Positions 10,601 to 19,830 of a DNA stretch of 24,665 nucleotides are shown here, in pieces (within the stretch, counting starts at the first letter, position 1; the number at the start of each line of letters is the position of its first letter). The stretch is taken from the NCBI GenBank assembly GCA_033557675.1, contig JAWQRM010000292.1, positions 1-24,665 on the forward strand, in the 5' to 3' direction. The position numbers and the translations under genes were made by a program. Source of the stretch: Coptodactyla brooksi. Taxonomy: Eukaryota > Arthropoda > Insecta > Coleoptera > Scarabaeidae. The notes below the pieces were generated by a model. That model had not been told where the DNA came from, did no database searches, and saw nothing but the letters and a program-made list of their open reading frames with translations.

Positions 10601-12146
10601 AACGTGTGGAATTTACGCGGAAACTGTACAGTTACATTTACATTTTACAATTTCTCAAATACTACACTTTATATATATTTATATATGTATATGTTTTGTA
10701 TATATCGTTAAGATCGTGCTTGAAAAACTAAACGAAAAGGAAAAACGTTTATCTATGTATTCCTAATTCAAAATTTTTTTAAATATCTACGTAGTTACGT
10801 TCAATATTCTAAAAAGGTATAGTGTTTTTTCTTTATGTTCATTAAATGTTTAATAGGGTTATCAATGTGTGTGTAAAATGTTTTTTTTTTTCTTCTTTCG
10901 TTTAATAATTGAAACAATGTGGCCTTAGTGGCGCTCAAATTGAACTAATCTAATTTTGAAGCTTTCCCTCTTTGAACATCTTAAATATTTCACCGACTAA
11001 AACTAAATTATCATCTGCTTCCTAGCCAACTAATAAAAAGAATTCCATAAGGTTCAAAGGAAGGGTTCATCATAGGTCAATATATCAAAGGTAAATTCGT
11101 AAATGCAAGAAAGTGCAAGTAATAAATGCTCAACGAGTTTCTCAAACGGAAACTGTCATCATCAGGGGTGTGTGTAGTGTGCGCATGAGAGAAAAGGGGT
11201 GAAAGAGTTTTTGATAAAACGGTTTAAGTGTGTTTTGTAGCAGATGTGTGTAATGTGCATGTATTTTTTTTTGCTTGTTTTCGGTTTGTAATTCTCAATG
11301 AAATTCTCTACGAAAATTTTGATTCACAAATGGAAATTCAATGATGTTGTGTTTTCAGATCTATTTCCTGAGGACTATATCACAATATTAAAAACACGCT
11401 CTGTCTGAATCAATTATTATAAATCGAACGTCGGTAGACACTTTTTTAAAATACCTATGTACAATGAATTTTTACTTTTAATCATGTTTTCTTTTCCTTG
11501 CTTTGAAGTGGAATCACTTTCTCTCATGTTATTACTTTACCTCTTCTTTGACACGATGACGGAACAAAAGAGATTCGCTTGATCAAGAACGCAAATATAC
11601 ACAAAAAAAAACTTAATAATGAGCCCGATGAAAATTGTACAAAGTAATAATAATGATAATACACATGCATGCCTTTTTCACTGAATAACATTTACCTTTT
11701 GGTTCGTCTTTTGTTTTACGCCTCCCAAAACTCAAATTAATAGTTACGCAAAAAAACAAACTAGTATATAAAAAGTAAATAAAAACTAAACGCTAAATAC
11801 ATTATCGTGGTCGTAAAACAAAAGCCAACCAACCAGATATAGATGATGGACTGCAATGAATATAAAGTACATAAATACAACTATAATACAGAAAAAGGAT
11901 AAAGTAAATATGTAAGTGCGCGTGGATGATACAAAAAAAAAACTCCCTAACTAATCGTAACCTACTTAAAAGAAACTTGATAAAATTAAAACAATTGACA
12001 AACGGGGAATCAATAAACAAACGCAATTTAAAAAAGAAAAAGGAAAATACTGGATGTGTGTGTTTCATCATATGATACCGATAGTAAATCACACAATTTG
12101 GTCAAAACTTAAAAAAAATATGGTCGCTTTTTCGTTTCGGAGGCAA
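10600..12146 (-). other. pum: pumilio proximal 3'UTR (downstream end not determined)
   Basis: Sequence directly after the pum stop codon on the minus strand. It has no convincing ORF on either strand and carries homopolymer A and T runs and short GT-rich stretches typical of insect 3'UTRs. One UGUANAUA-type site on the sense strand lies at 11456-11463, which could allow Pum self-regulation, but single sites occur by chance in AT-rich DNA. Several AATAAA hexamers exist further downstream on the minus strand (for example at 9672-9677), so the poly(A) site cannot be fixed from sequence alone. The boundary at 10600 is arbitrary. Confidence 0.5.
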
Positions 12147-12399
12147 TTAGAGGACCCCGTTTGTCGGAGGCCCGATCGGTCCCAGCTCCCCTCCGATAGA
12201 GCCCATCGACCCCGGCGACTTGATGAAAAACTTCTCCAACTTGGCGATTATGTGCTTGCCGTACGTGTACTTGCGCAGCGAGTTCAAGTGGGGCCGTATC
12301 TTGTGCATCAGCACCTTCCTCTGGGTCGGCTCGCTGACGTCAATCATCTTCTGTACGACGTAGTTGGCGTACTGATCCTTCATCATCACGTGCAGTGCG
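12147..12399 (-). CDS. pum: pumilio last coding exon: PUF repeat 8, C-terminus, stop
   Basis: The acceptor TCATTTAG ends at 12400 and the exon begins with the third base of a split Asn codon (FND-N-ALHVMMKDQYANYVVQ). It encodes visible residues 402-484 and stops at TAA (12149-12147). PUF repeat 8 has NYVVQ (413-417) and is followed by the C-terminal half-repeat IRPHLNSLRKYTYGKHIIAK. The tail SPGSMGSIGGELGPIGPPTNGVL is short; as I recall it, the fly protein has a longer insertion before a similar GPIGPPTNG ending, so this is a compact version. Together the four exons give 484 visible C-terminal residues with all eight RNA-reading triplets canonical. A 117-aa plus-strand ORF over this exon (12054-12407) is antisense shadow. 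Confidence 0.96.
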
Positions 12400-12619
12400 C
12401 TAAATGACAAAAAGAAATTACCGAATTAGACTACATAGTACGGTTTTATTTTAATTAACTCTCCAACTGCAGCAATTGTCTTATTTTTTTAAAGTCACAG
12501 AAACAAACTATTATGTAAAGTCATACAAAGACTTATAAAGTCACAGAAACAGACTTATATTTATTCACTATTTATAATAATTATAAGGACTGTATTAACA
12601 GAATGTAAAAAGAGAAACA

Positions 12620-13560
12620 AACATTTCAGTGCATATTTTGAAAAGAAACAAGGCTCTTGTTTCTTTCCATATTTTCTGTCCATCCACAATTCTTTTGGAA
12701 CAGCATACTTTTCAAATTCTTCTGCGAGGTTCCTTTTTCATTGGATTTAGAGGAAAGCGTGAAATGAAGTGTCTTTCTCTCAATCTTGTTGTATTTCTTT
12801 CCCCTTGTATATGTCAGGGCATAATTTGTAAATAAAACTAAATTCCAAAGATTTTTTAGTGTTGTTTGTAACTTTTTGGAAAATAAGAGATTCATTGAAT
12901 AGAGACTGATCAATGAAATGCCGAAACAGTTTCTTGTTACACATTTTTTTTTGTTGTTTCCATGGTGATCTCATAACAAAGTTCTTGATCATCTTTTTTT
13001 GATTTTATCATAAATGATAATGGTTTTGTGAATTGTGCTCAATGCACACACTACTTTCTTATCTTGCTATTTTAGAACCATGACCTTGCTTCTTTGAAAA
13101 GCTCTGATATTCCTTTCCTTAGATTTTATGTCTCCAAACGTTAATGGTAGATCCTTTGTATTTGCTTGAGGAGTTCCACAGATATCTGTTCTACATTGTA
13201 GCAAATAATCAGCAAGTTGGGGAGATGTATAAAAATTCTCAGTTGTTACACAATAGCCTTTGTCTCTCATAAAGGATCTATTAGATGTGTTTTTTTTATT
13301 TATTATTCCTAAAGGATTACAAGAATCCATAATGGGTACAATAGACAATACAATAAAAGGATGCACATTCTATTTGTAAATATCTGATTTTTAACATTTA
13401 TGACAAACATAAAATATAGTAGAAGCTTGGGAGAACATTGAACAATATCACTGTGTGGGTTGAGATCTTCATGTGTTCAATAATTTGTTGTGTTCAGCAG
13501 TGCATGAAAGTGCTTTATTTTACAAATCAAGCTCACACCATTCAGTCTTACCAGTTCATG
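12620..13560 (-). pseudogene. piggyBac transposase pseudogene in pum intron
   Basis: The core frame (13067-13366) reads GYCVTTENFYTSPQLADYLL then TDICGTPQANTKDLPLTFGD, the DNFYTSP-LA-LL...T-GT-R-NRK-LP signature of piggyBac (PGBD4-like) transposases. Its VLK is followed by a stop and then QDKKVVCALSTIH, the WKDKRDV-LSTIH block. Further downstream another frame gives KKLFRHFIDQSLFNESLIFQ, and another gives RERHFISRFPLNPMKKEPRR then KVCCSKR...KETR, the C-terminal cysteine-rich region. Upstream, weak KTEWCELDL-like sequence near 13530-13560 fits the region before the catalytic core. Multiple frameshifts and stops show it is dead. It lies on the same strand as pum but inside a spliced-out intron. 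Confidence 0.8.
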
Positions 13561-13960
13561 GGCTTGAGAAATTTTCAATTTGTTCTACATTTGCAGGGCA
13601 CGTGTTCTATTGGTTTATAGAATATTATTTGTAAAATTGTGTTCTGTACAGCTTGCAAGTTATTAACATCTCCTCTTTTACTTGGAAGTTAGGTTGGATG
13701 TGAGTGCATGTAGACATAATGAATTTTATATTTAGTCTTCAAATTTATAAGAGAAACATTTCTTCGTAGAGAGTAGGAAATTTTACTTATTGTGGCTCTG
13801 ACATTAGCAAGGTGATAACTGAAATTTAGTTTTTCATTACTTATCTTTAATCTGTCATGTACAGAATTGCTGCGCTTGAAAGTAACATAATTGCACTTAA
13901 GCAGGTTTAAGTATAAAATAATAATTTCAATGGCTTTGATATGTACTTTATTTTTCTACC

Positions 13961-13996
13961 TAACCGGTTTCGGTCTTTTTACAAGACCATCTTCAG
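13961..13996 (-). ncRNA. hammerhead-like motif, left arm of foldback element
   Basis: Minus strand: CTGAAGA (13996-13990), stem-loop GGTCTT-GTAAA-AAGACC, GAAA (13971-13968), CCGG and TTA. The CUGANGA core, a perfect stem II, GAAA and a UH-type site are in hammerhead order. Stem III is a 4-base self-complement with no loop, as in hammerheads that fold only in dimeric RNA. Confidence 0.45.
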
Positions 13997-14190
13997 AGAT
14001 TCCAGATAATCGATAATTTTATTTATACAGGGCATCACAATCACGTGTAGAGATGGTGGTGATTTTGAAACAGTGACCAAAAACCCGGAAAATCAGGAAT
14101 AAAAGAATTTATTTGTTGACATCAGACGTCAAAACTCTATTGCAGGAAGATATTTATTTATTAGTGTGCACCAAATGTTGGAAACAGACT

Positions 14191-14310
14191 AGAGTATCAG
14201 AGACTAATCTCTGATACTCTTCTCAAAGAGTATCAGAGAGTATTAAGAGAGTATCAAAGAGTATCACAGAGAGTATTAAGAGAGTATCAAAGAGTATCAA
14301 AGAGATTATC
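14191..14310. repeat. centre of foldback: perfect 13-bp hairpin and 33-bp tandem repeat
   Basis: AGAGTATCAGAGA (14191-14203), CTAA, then its exact reverse complement (14208-14220). Then a 33-bp unit containing AGAGAGTATTAAGAGAGTAT occurs twice (14234-14266, 14267-14299), followed by more GAGTATCAAA. Confidence 0.85.
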
Positions 14311-14486
14311 TGAGACTAATCTCCGACACTCTAGTCTGTTTCTAACATTTGGTACACAATGTGATTTCAAGAAATAAATTCTTTCATTCATGATTTTCCT
14401 GGTTTTTGGCCATTGTTACAAAATCACCATCTCCACACATGATTTGGATGTCCTGTATAAATACAATTGACGATTATCTGGAACCT

Positions 14487-14522
14487 CTGAAGATGGTTTT
14501 GTAAAAGGACCGAAACCGGTCC
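14487..14522 (+). ncRNA. hammerhead-like motif, right arm of foldback element
   Basis: Plus strand: CTGAAGA, GGTTTT-GTA-AAAGGACC (imperfect stem II), GAAA (14512-14515), CCGGTCC. It is the inverted copy of the motif at 13961-13996, with small changes. Cleavage ability is unproven. Confidence 0.4.
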
Positions 14523-14892
14523 AAAATCACCAAAGCCAAAGCCATTGAAATTATTATTTTATACTTAAACCTATTTACGAATATTAAACATGGATACTAG
14601 CGGTACACACACGAATCGACGAATATAGCCGTACACACACGAGCTACATTCATTATAATATAAGCAACTGAAATGTTGTTGTACAACTGTTCAACAGCAA
14701 CAAAGGCCTTAAAATTATGTGTAGATTGCACACGGTTGGAGGGTTAAAATTCGATAATAAAAAAGCACATATTTTTGGAAATTTTTTATAAACAACTTTA
14801 ACTTCTTACGAGCCACATTCAAATTTTACAAGTAAGTAGACCGGAAAAAACAAAAATTGGATGCAGATGTATACAAAAGAAAAAAAACTTAC

Positions 14893-15061
14893 TTGTCATT
14901 AAATCCGCAAACCTCTTCGATTAGCAGCGCTCTTTCTGCTCTAGTTGCATGGGTGACACACTTCTCGACCACGTTGCTCGCAAATTTATGCTGGCTCAGG
15001 CCGAGCACCTTCCCACGTACACTGTTGATGAGCTTCGACTTATCCTCTGGCTTGCCATGTT
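14893..15061 (-). CDS. pum: pumilio exon: PUF repeat 7
   Basis: This 169-bp exon follows an 86-bp intron. Its acceptor AG is at 15063-15062 and its donor GTAAGT starts at 14892. Its first two bases complete the Glu codon begun in the previous exon (HVL-E-HGKPEDKSKLINS), and it ends two bases into an Asn codon completed by the last exon. It encodes visible residues 345-400: EHGKPEDK, then SVRGKVLGLSQHKFASNVVE, then KCVTHATRAERALLIEEV and CGFND. Repeat 7 has SNVVE (373-377), the Ser/Glu combination that reads guanine, so the invariant G of UGUA should be recognised. A plus-strand ORF overlapping this exon (14857-15090) is its antisense shadow. Confidence 0.95.
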
Positions 15062-15147
15062 CTATAAATTTAGTAAAAGAGGAAAATTAGTTTGGTAGTT
15101 TCTCTTTTAGAAACTTCAAGAAACAACGAACACTTGCACACGCTTAC

Positions 15148-15337
15148 CGAGCACGTGCTGTATGACGTAGTTTCCAAACTGGTCCTGTATAAGTAGGTCT
15201 GTGTGAGCGTGGAGCTCTCCTAAGATCGGGGCTGTTTGTTCGGGGGTGCAGTGTTCGAGAATTCGCTGGATCACTCGACAACCGTAGGGGTGTGTGGATA
15301 AGGTGTAAACTTGTCCGGCAAATGATGCTATGATGAA
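15148..15337 (-). CDS. pum: pumilio exon: PUF repeats 5-6
   Basis: This 190-bp exon lies between a TTTATTTCAG acceptor (AG at 15339-15338) and a G/GTAAGC donor at 15147. Entered in phase 0 it translates from FIIASFAGQVYTLSTHPYG and gives visible residues 282-344, plus the first base of codon 345. It carries PUF repeat 5 with CRVIQ (301-305) and repeat 6 with NYVIQ (337-341), the latter inside LIQDQFGNYVIQHVL. In known PUF-RNA complexes these triplets contact the A and U positions in the 5' half of UGUANAUA. The exon is too short to rank among the longest ORFs and was found by looking for the missing repeats between the two larger exons. Its phase fits both neighbours exactly (0 in, 1 out). 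Confidence 0.95.
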
Positions 15338-15397
15338 CTGAAATAAAAATTAGAAGGTATTTTAAAAAACGGAAAAGTTAGCATTATAATACAAATA

Positions 15398-15583
15398 CAC
15401 TCCTGTAAAAAATTGCAACACCGTGAAGGAGTCACGCGATTGGGCTAAAATTTACAGCAAGTGCAAATTAGGGTGTGCTCTTCAAATAATTAGAATTTCA
15501 GAATTGCAGGTCGTTTGTGGAATTAATTCCATTCAATTCTGATGCATCCTACATGGCGTTGCAATTTTTACGAACAGGAGTTT
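15398..15583. mobile_element. 186-bp MITE, Tc1/mariner-like ends
   Basis: The left end reads CACTCCTGTAAAAAATTGCA and continues ACACC. The right end, reverse-complemented, reads AAACTCCTGTTCGTAAAAAT and continues TGCAACGCC. The termini are inverted copies of about 25 bp. A TA precedes the left end; the right TA is mutated. Ends of the type CTCCTGT...AAAAATTGCAAC are common on Tc1/mariner-derived MITEs in insects. It is non-coding and sits inside a pum intron. Confidence 0.7.
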
Positions 15584-16116
15584 GGTTGCGACATCAGATA
15601 ATGTGCTAGTAACAACCTACTTTTCACTCATAACTTTGTACATGTTTGTTTCACATATTTTATGGTAATTTCTGCAAAATCTGCATGATTAATGCATATA
15701 TCAGACAAAAAGCATAGGGGTATACCTGTAGAGTAAAGTGAATGACACGCAAATGATACCTTTCTATTGCAGGTAATAAAAAGAAACTTTCAGTTTTCAT
15801 AGATTCCCATGTTTTACAAAAGTGATTTCTCCAAATTTATAAAGGAGAGACATATTTAAATGATTAAACGAGGGAATTAGTGTAAATTATTAAAAAAACT
15901 TAAAGTTACGTAGTGTCTAGGATAAATTGAGCACTTATATATTCGAAAGCAAATTAACATTATGCAGAGTTTCATGTGTTGCAATTTATTGTGTTGCAGT
16001 TTTTTAAGCAAAAAAATAACAGTTTGAGAATAAATGGCTCATAAACTCGTGGCTGATAAGGTCGTATTCTTTCCAGTAATTCGAGAACCATTGATTTCAA
16101 GCATATTCTCATTATT

Positions 16117-16246
16117 CTTATGGTTAACGGTTTGGGATTCCACTTAAATGAATAAAGTATCAAAAGTGTCAATATTACATAATGGCAATATCGTATTAAA
16201 CTGCAAAGTTTACATTTTTGTGCAACCCCAAACCATTAACCATAAG
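16117..16246. repeat. 23-bp inverted repeat pair
   Basis: CTTATGGTTAACGGTTTGGG at 16117-16136 faces CCCAAACCATTAACCATAAG at 16227-16246, with one mismatch; homology continues 2-3 bases inward. About 85 bp lie between. CAAGCATATTC occurs both just left (16099) and just right (16274), so the structure may be a small nested insertion. Confidence 0.6.
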
Positions 16247-16977
16247 AAATAAATCCTCGTCATGCATGTCTTCAAGCATATTCCTTCGATAATAAATATA
16301 AATCCTCTTCATGTATGTCACATCAGGGCAAAAACATTATTTGAGAGTATATTTAACCCTGAATTTCAGCCCTGAATTTTATTCTCTTGATATTCAATTT
16401 CTTTTACAGCAACATTTATATTACTAGTTTCAAAATAGCTTATATTCTTAATAAGGATTTAAAATTATTATTTTTGTGTACTCTTCCTGTAATAGAAAAA
16501 GTTGGTCTTTGAAATAACAGTAAAACTATACAAATTAAAATATATTTCAAAGAAAAGTAGGAGTTTTTCAACTGCTGGAAGTTACCTTATCAGAGCAACA
16601 GTGTTTTTAATTAAATATTTGTCACGGTGTTAACTTAATTGTCATTTGAACTGAGTGTTCAAATGTAAATGTATGTTTGTAAGTGTATTCACTTACTTAT
16701 GCTCAACCTAACTTAAATTACTTCACGGTTCTGAACACAATTATTAACAGAAACTAACAGACGAGTATAAAGTACCAAGAAAGAAATGAAACAACAGCAC
16801 ATAACAAGGATTCGACAATTTCCCATGAAGCTTAATATTAAAATGTGTGCGTTTCTCACAGAGAATAAAAAGTTGTATATCAAATTATTTGAGACGTCCT
16901 GTTGTATAATGGTATTAAAAAATTGTAAATTAATTTCAATCAAATTAAATGTTAAAAAAACTAAAATCAAGACTCAC

Positions 16978-17819
16978 CTGTAAAGCATTCGGATCGACGC
17001 ATTCTATACATTTCTGCACGACGTGATTTCCATTTTGATCCTTAACGCATTTCAAGACGTGTCCATCTAACTCTCTGACAATCTCTTGCTGTTGTTCGGC
17101 CGGAATAGATTCCAAGGCTTTTTGTATTACGCGGCACCCATACATTTGTAATGCCAAAGGCAAAACGTGACCCCTAACTTTCTGTGCCAATGTGGTCTTT
17201 TGTTCGGGCGTGCCAAATTCGAAGAATTTTTGGATCACGTAGTTGCCGAAAACGTCGGTCATCAAATTGTAGGCAGCCGACAAAATCTCATTGAAAACCA
17301 TCTGCTTCTCTGCGGCCGTTGCTCTTTCCAATTTCTGTTGAATGAACCTCGATCCGTGCTGATCTTGCGAAAACTCCACAATATGATTGGCCAGATCGCG
17401 CAGTTGCAAATTTGGGAACCTGTTGTTACGGAAATCCTCTAACAAGCGAGATCTACCTTGGGGCCCCTTATCGAGACTATTCGAGACTGCAGCAGTCGTT
17501 AGAGTGTTGATTTTGTTAAAGATGGAATTTGTCGAACCAAACATAGTGTTTGCAGAGAGGCTCCCTGCCGTCACAGAATTTCTGTATTTTGCTTCCGCGC
17601 CTGGTGCCGCCGACAGTACTCTTGAAGTTACAAGATTTCCCAGTTGCAGAGGGGCGGCCGTTGGTGGCGGTGTCAGACTTGCCGTTAGGGGGCTTGGGCT
17701 GCCACCCAGACCATAAGATGCTGGCCATTTCGGCCTGTAGTCTAATGATGGTGAAAATGCGGATGTATTTCTGTCGAAAGAATCTCGTCTTCCCGTTGAT
17801 GATGTTGTCAAACCAAGAC
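16978..17819 (-). CDS. pum: pumilio exon: linker plus PUF repeats 1-4
   Basis: Pumilio is a cytoplasmic sequence-specific mRNA repressor that binds UGUANAUA elements in 3'UTRs, with Nanos and Brat as known partners in flies. This 842-bp exon encodes visible residues 1-281, residue 1 being a split codon completed by an upstream exon outside the window. Residues 1-121 are a Ser/Thr/Ala/Pro-rich low-complexity linker containing RRDSFDRNTSAFSPSLDY and LSAAPGAEAKYR, both typical of insect Pum. The PUF domain starts near residue 122 (GRSRLLEDFRNNRFPNLQL). The RNA-reading motifs are SRFIQ (157-161), NYVIQ (193-197), CRVIQ (229-233) and NHVVQ (265-269), which is the canonical order for repeats 1-4. 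The acceptor is TTTGTTAACAG at 17820 and the donor CAG/GTGAGT at 16977, giving intron phase 0. An apparent start at 17829 is intronic and not a real initiator. No frameshift or stop is seen. Confidence 0.96.
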
Positions 17820-18350
17820 CTGTTAACAAAGACAGTATTATAGAAATATAATTATGTAATCTATTAATAGGAACATGTTAATGGGATATTTGTTTAGTTT
17901 ATTTCAAATGGTTGCATAAGAAATTATCCATAATGTCATGACCATTATCAAACCTTTCATTCACTTACTATCCAAAAGGTGGTCTTTAGCAATGATTCAG
18001 TAACAAACAATTTCATACCAGAACATTCCTGTGTAATTTTTGCATGCTCATTCAGACTCACTCTGTACCTTATGTAAGTAGAAAATAATTAGCTTTACAA
18101 ATTCAGTTTCAGTTATAAACATTATGCAAATATTACACATTTTTATAAATTAATTTATTTAAATTAAATAATTATAATTTATTTATAATTATAATTCCAA
18201 ACGAATATGTGCAAATCCTTTCCTTGTATGTTTCAGACAGAATGTTCAGAGTTAAACAAGAAAATGTTTATCCTGCAGTTGGTTCAGAGTTGCATACATT
18301 TATTGGAAAATTTTAATCTGCTTGCAATGCAGTACATAATTGGACAAACA

Positions 18351-18740
18351 AATGGAAAATTAGTCATTAATGACACTAGAGTACCATATGAAACAAGGCT
18401 AAATATCTGGGTATGACTTTTAATGTGAAGCTACACCGGAATGAGCTTGTTCTTAAGTAGGACTTAAATACAGATTGGCATTAAACAATCAAATTCTAAG
18501 GTATAACCAGATTTTAAAACCAATCTGGTTGTATGGCATCCAGAGCTTTCGGGATGTACTAAGCCATCCGATGTTCTAAATATTCAAAGATTCCAGAATA
18601 GAGTGTTGCAAAATATAGTCAACATGTCTTGGTATATTCGTAATAGTGATTTACATAGAGACCTTGGTATTCCAATGGTAGCTCAGGAAATTAAAACTTT
18701 CCAATCCACCAATCCTGAAGCCCTCCAGTTGCTGGATAGT
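18351..18740 (+). pseudogene. jockey-clade LINE, C-terminal end of reverse transcriptase ORF
   Basis: In three successive frames the translation gives NGKLVINDTRVPYET, then KYLGMTFNVKLHRNELVLK, then NQILRYNQILKPIWLYGIQ, then RFQNRVLQNIVNMSWYIRN and LHRDLGIPMVAQEIKTF. These follow the jockey order: KYLG-T-D, NK-LLY-ILKPIW-YGIQLWG, I-RFQ-K-LR-I--APWY, I--DL-IP-V-EEI. At least two frameshifts and an internal stop make it inactive. The match ends near STNPEALQLLDSLY, the end of the ORF. It is much more AT-rich and decayed than the jockey fragment at 1019-1309. Confidence 0.75.
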
Positions 18741-19090
18741 TTATATTAATAAACTATCCCAAAAATTAATATAAATATAAATTATTAAGCCATAGTTTAA
18801 ATTAATTTTTATTTTAGTAGGATTTAATAAATGTACTGTAGGTATCCCAAGGGGTATACAAAATAACAGGTTATATTGCGAAAATGACAGATAATGCAGT
18901 AAATATCTGTGATTTATATCATTATAAATAATATATTATAATAATTATTATAAATAAGGCATTTTCCTAATATACCCTGACATTATTAGGAATGTGTGAT
19001 AGTTAGGTTTCTGGAATCTAGAGCAAGGTTAGGATCATAATGTTCTAATTGTTTAGGTGATCCTATTATTGTGCAATGTATAAATACATT

Positions 19091-19148
19091 ATATGGTTAG
19101 AATACTTGTCATAAAAGCAGACGATCGCAAGTTCCATTCTTGGTCCAA
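19091..19148 (+). other. tRNA-like fragment, perhaps SINE head or tRNA pseudogene
   Basis: GGTTAGAATACTT resembles a D-arm/box A 3' half. GTCATAA fits an anticodon loop (CAT) closed by CTT/AAG. CAAG-TTCCATT-CTTG is a T-arm with a TTCGATT-like loop (box B). The acceptor stem is not visible upstream, so it is not an intact tRNA. Confidence 0.35.
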
Positions 19149-19559
19149 GGACAATTCTTTTTCTTGTTTATTAAATATTTTAATGAACAAGAATTAGTAA
19201 CAGTAATTAAATGTTTTAATTACGCTATAGAAAATAGACCAAACATACAATGTTCTGAGTAGAAAAGAAACCTAATTAAAAACTTATGTGGAAATAATAT
19301 AACTATAAAAGAACTTTCTAATGTAAATGGAGGGAAAACAGCAATAGAAGAGACAAACAAGCAACGTAATTTACCAATTCAATCTTCAAGAATTAGAAAA
19401 AAAGTTAGTTACACAAAAATTAATTGCCAAAATTTCAAAAAAAATGAGAAAATCTCTTCAGAAAACGTTAATAAAAGAAAGATCTTGCAGGACATCGATT
19501 CTAATTGTTCTTTACAATGTATCAAAGGATCAAAAGGGAAAACATTTAAATATAATAGT

Positions 19560-19830
19560 GGCAATGTAGAAAGTTAGGACATATGGGGTAGGTGATAGTA
19601 TTTTGGATCAAAGTTTAAGGACCTTTATAAAGAAATTTATTGAAATATATTGCAAGAAGTTATGCTTCCATTTAGCTATCTCTTGATCTGAATCACATTG
19701 AAAATCTGTCTACGAAAATGTATGAAGCCTAAAAATGGAGACAAGTTTTGGAAAAATGTCAAATGGTGTCAAAAAAATGAAGGAGAAATTAGTTACGAAA
19801 GAAATAATAAAGACAGTATATAATTTTTTT
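19560..19830 (+). pseudogene. possible Tc1-like transposase 3' remnant
   Basis: One frame near 19680 reads LSLDLNHIENLSTKMYEA, comparable to the SPDLNPIENLW block ahead of the last catalytic Asp/Glu of Tc1 transposases. It continues after a stop as KWRQVLEKCQMVSKKMKEKL. Only this short match supports it and the upstream part is unrecognisable. Confidence 0.3.

Larger units (their letters stand above)
13903..14572. mobile_element. 670-bp foldback element with long inverted arms
   Basis: The left arm (13903-14190) and right arm (14333-14572) are inverted copies. The outer 36 bases, starting AGGTTTAAGTATAAAATAAT, are identical when one arm is reverse-complemented; homology then runs with mismatches to CAAATGTT-GAAACAGACTAG. 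The left arm has about 48 extra bases. The centre is built of GAGTATCA-type repeats. Both arms carry a CTGAAGA...GAAACCGGT hammerhead-like block. No ORF is present. No clear target duplication was seen at the ends. Confidence 0.85.
12400..14892 (-). other. pum: pumilio last intron, about 2.5 kb
   Basis: A GT-AG intron before the final coding exon. It contains a short tandem repeat (copies of a TCACAGAAAC motif near 12494-12556), a broken piggyBac transposase (12620-13560) and a 670-bp foldback element (13903-14572). The stretch 13640-13900 is unremarkable. Two GTACACACACGA-type repeats lie at 14605-14643, just outside the foldback element. Confidence 0.85.
15338..16977 (-). other. pum: pumilio intron, about 1.64 kb
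   Basis: A GT-AG intron between the repeat 1-4 exon and the repeat 5-6 exon. It holds a 186-bp MITE (15398-15583) and a 23-bp inverted repeat pair (16117-16246). The rest (about 15600-16100 and 16250-16970) is AT-rich with no coding signal; the small ORFs at 15972-16172 and 16713-16983 match no family and overlap each other on opposite strands. Confidence 0.85.

Noticed and set aside
12054..12407. 117-aa plus-strand ORF
   Set aside because: It lies antisense to the last pum coding exon and its Arg/Pro-rich product matches no family; it is a shadow of conserved coding sequence.
16945..17829. Start codon for a short pum isoform at 17829
   Set aside because: The codon lies in the intron upstream of a good AG acceptor, is TTG rather than ATG, and the downstream frame continues from an upstream exon by phase.
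17167..17843. Several plus-strand ORFs of 91-109 aa and a second minus-strand frame
   Set aside because: All overlap the large pum exon in other frames and have no family motifs.
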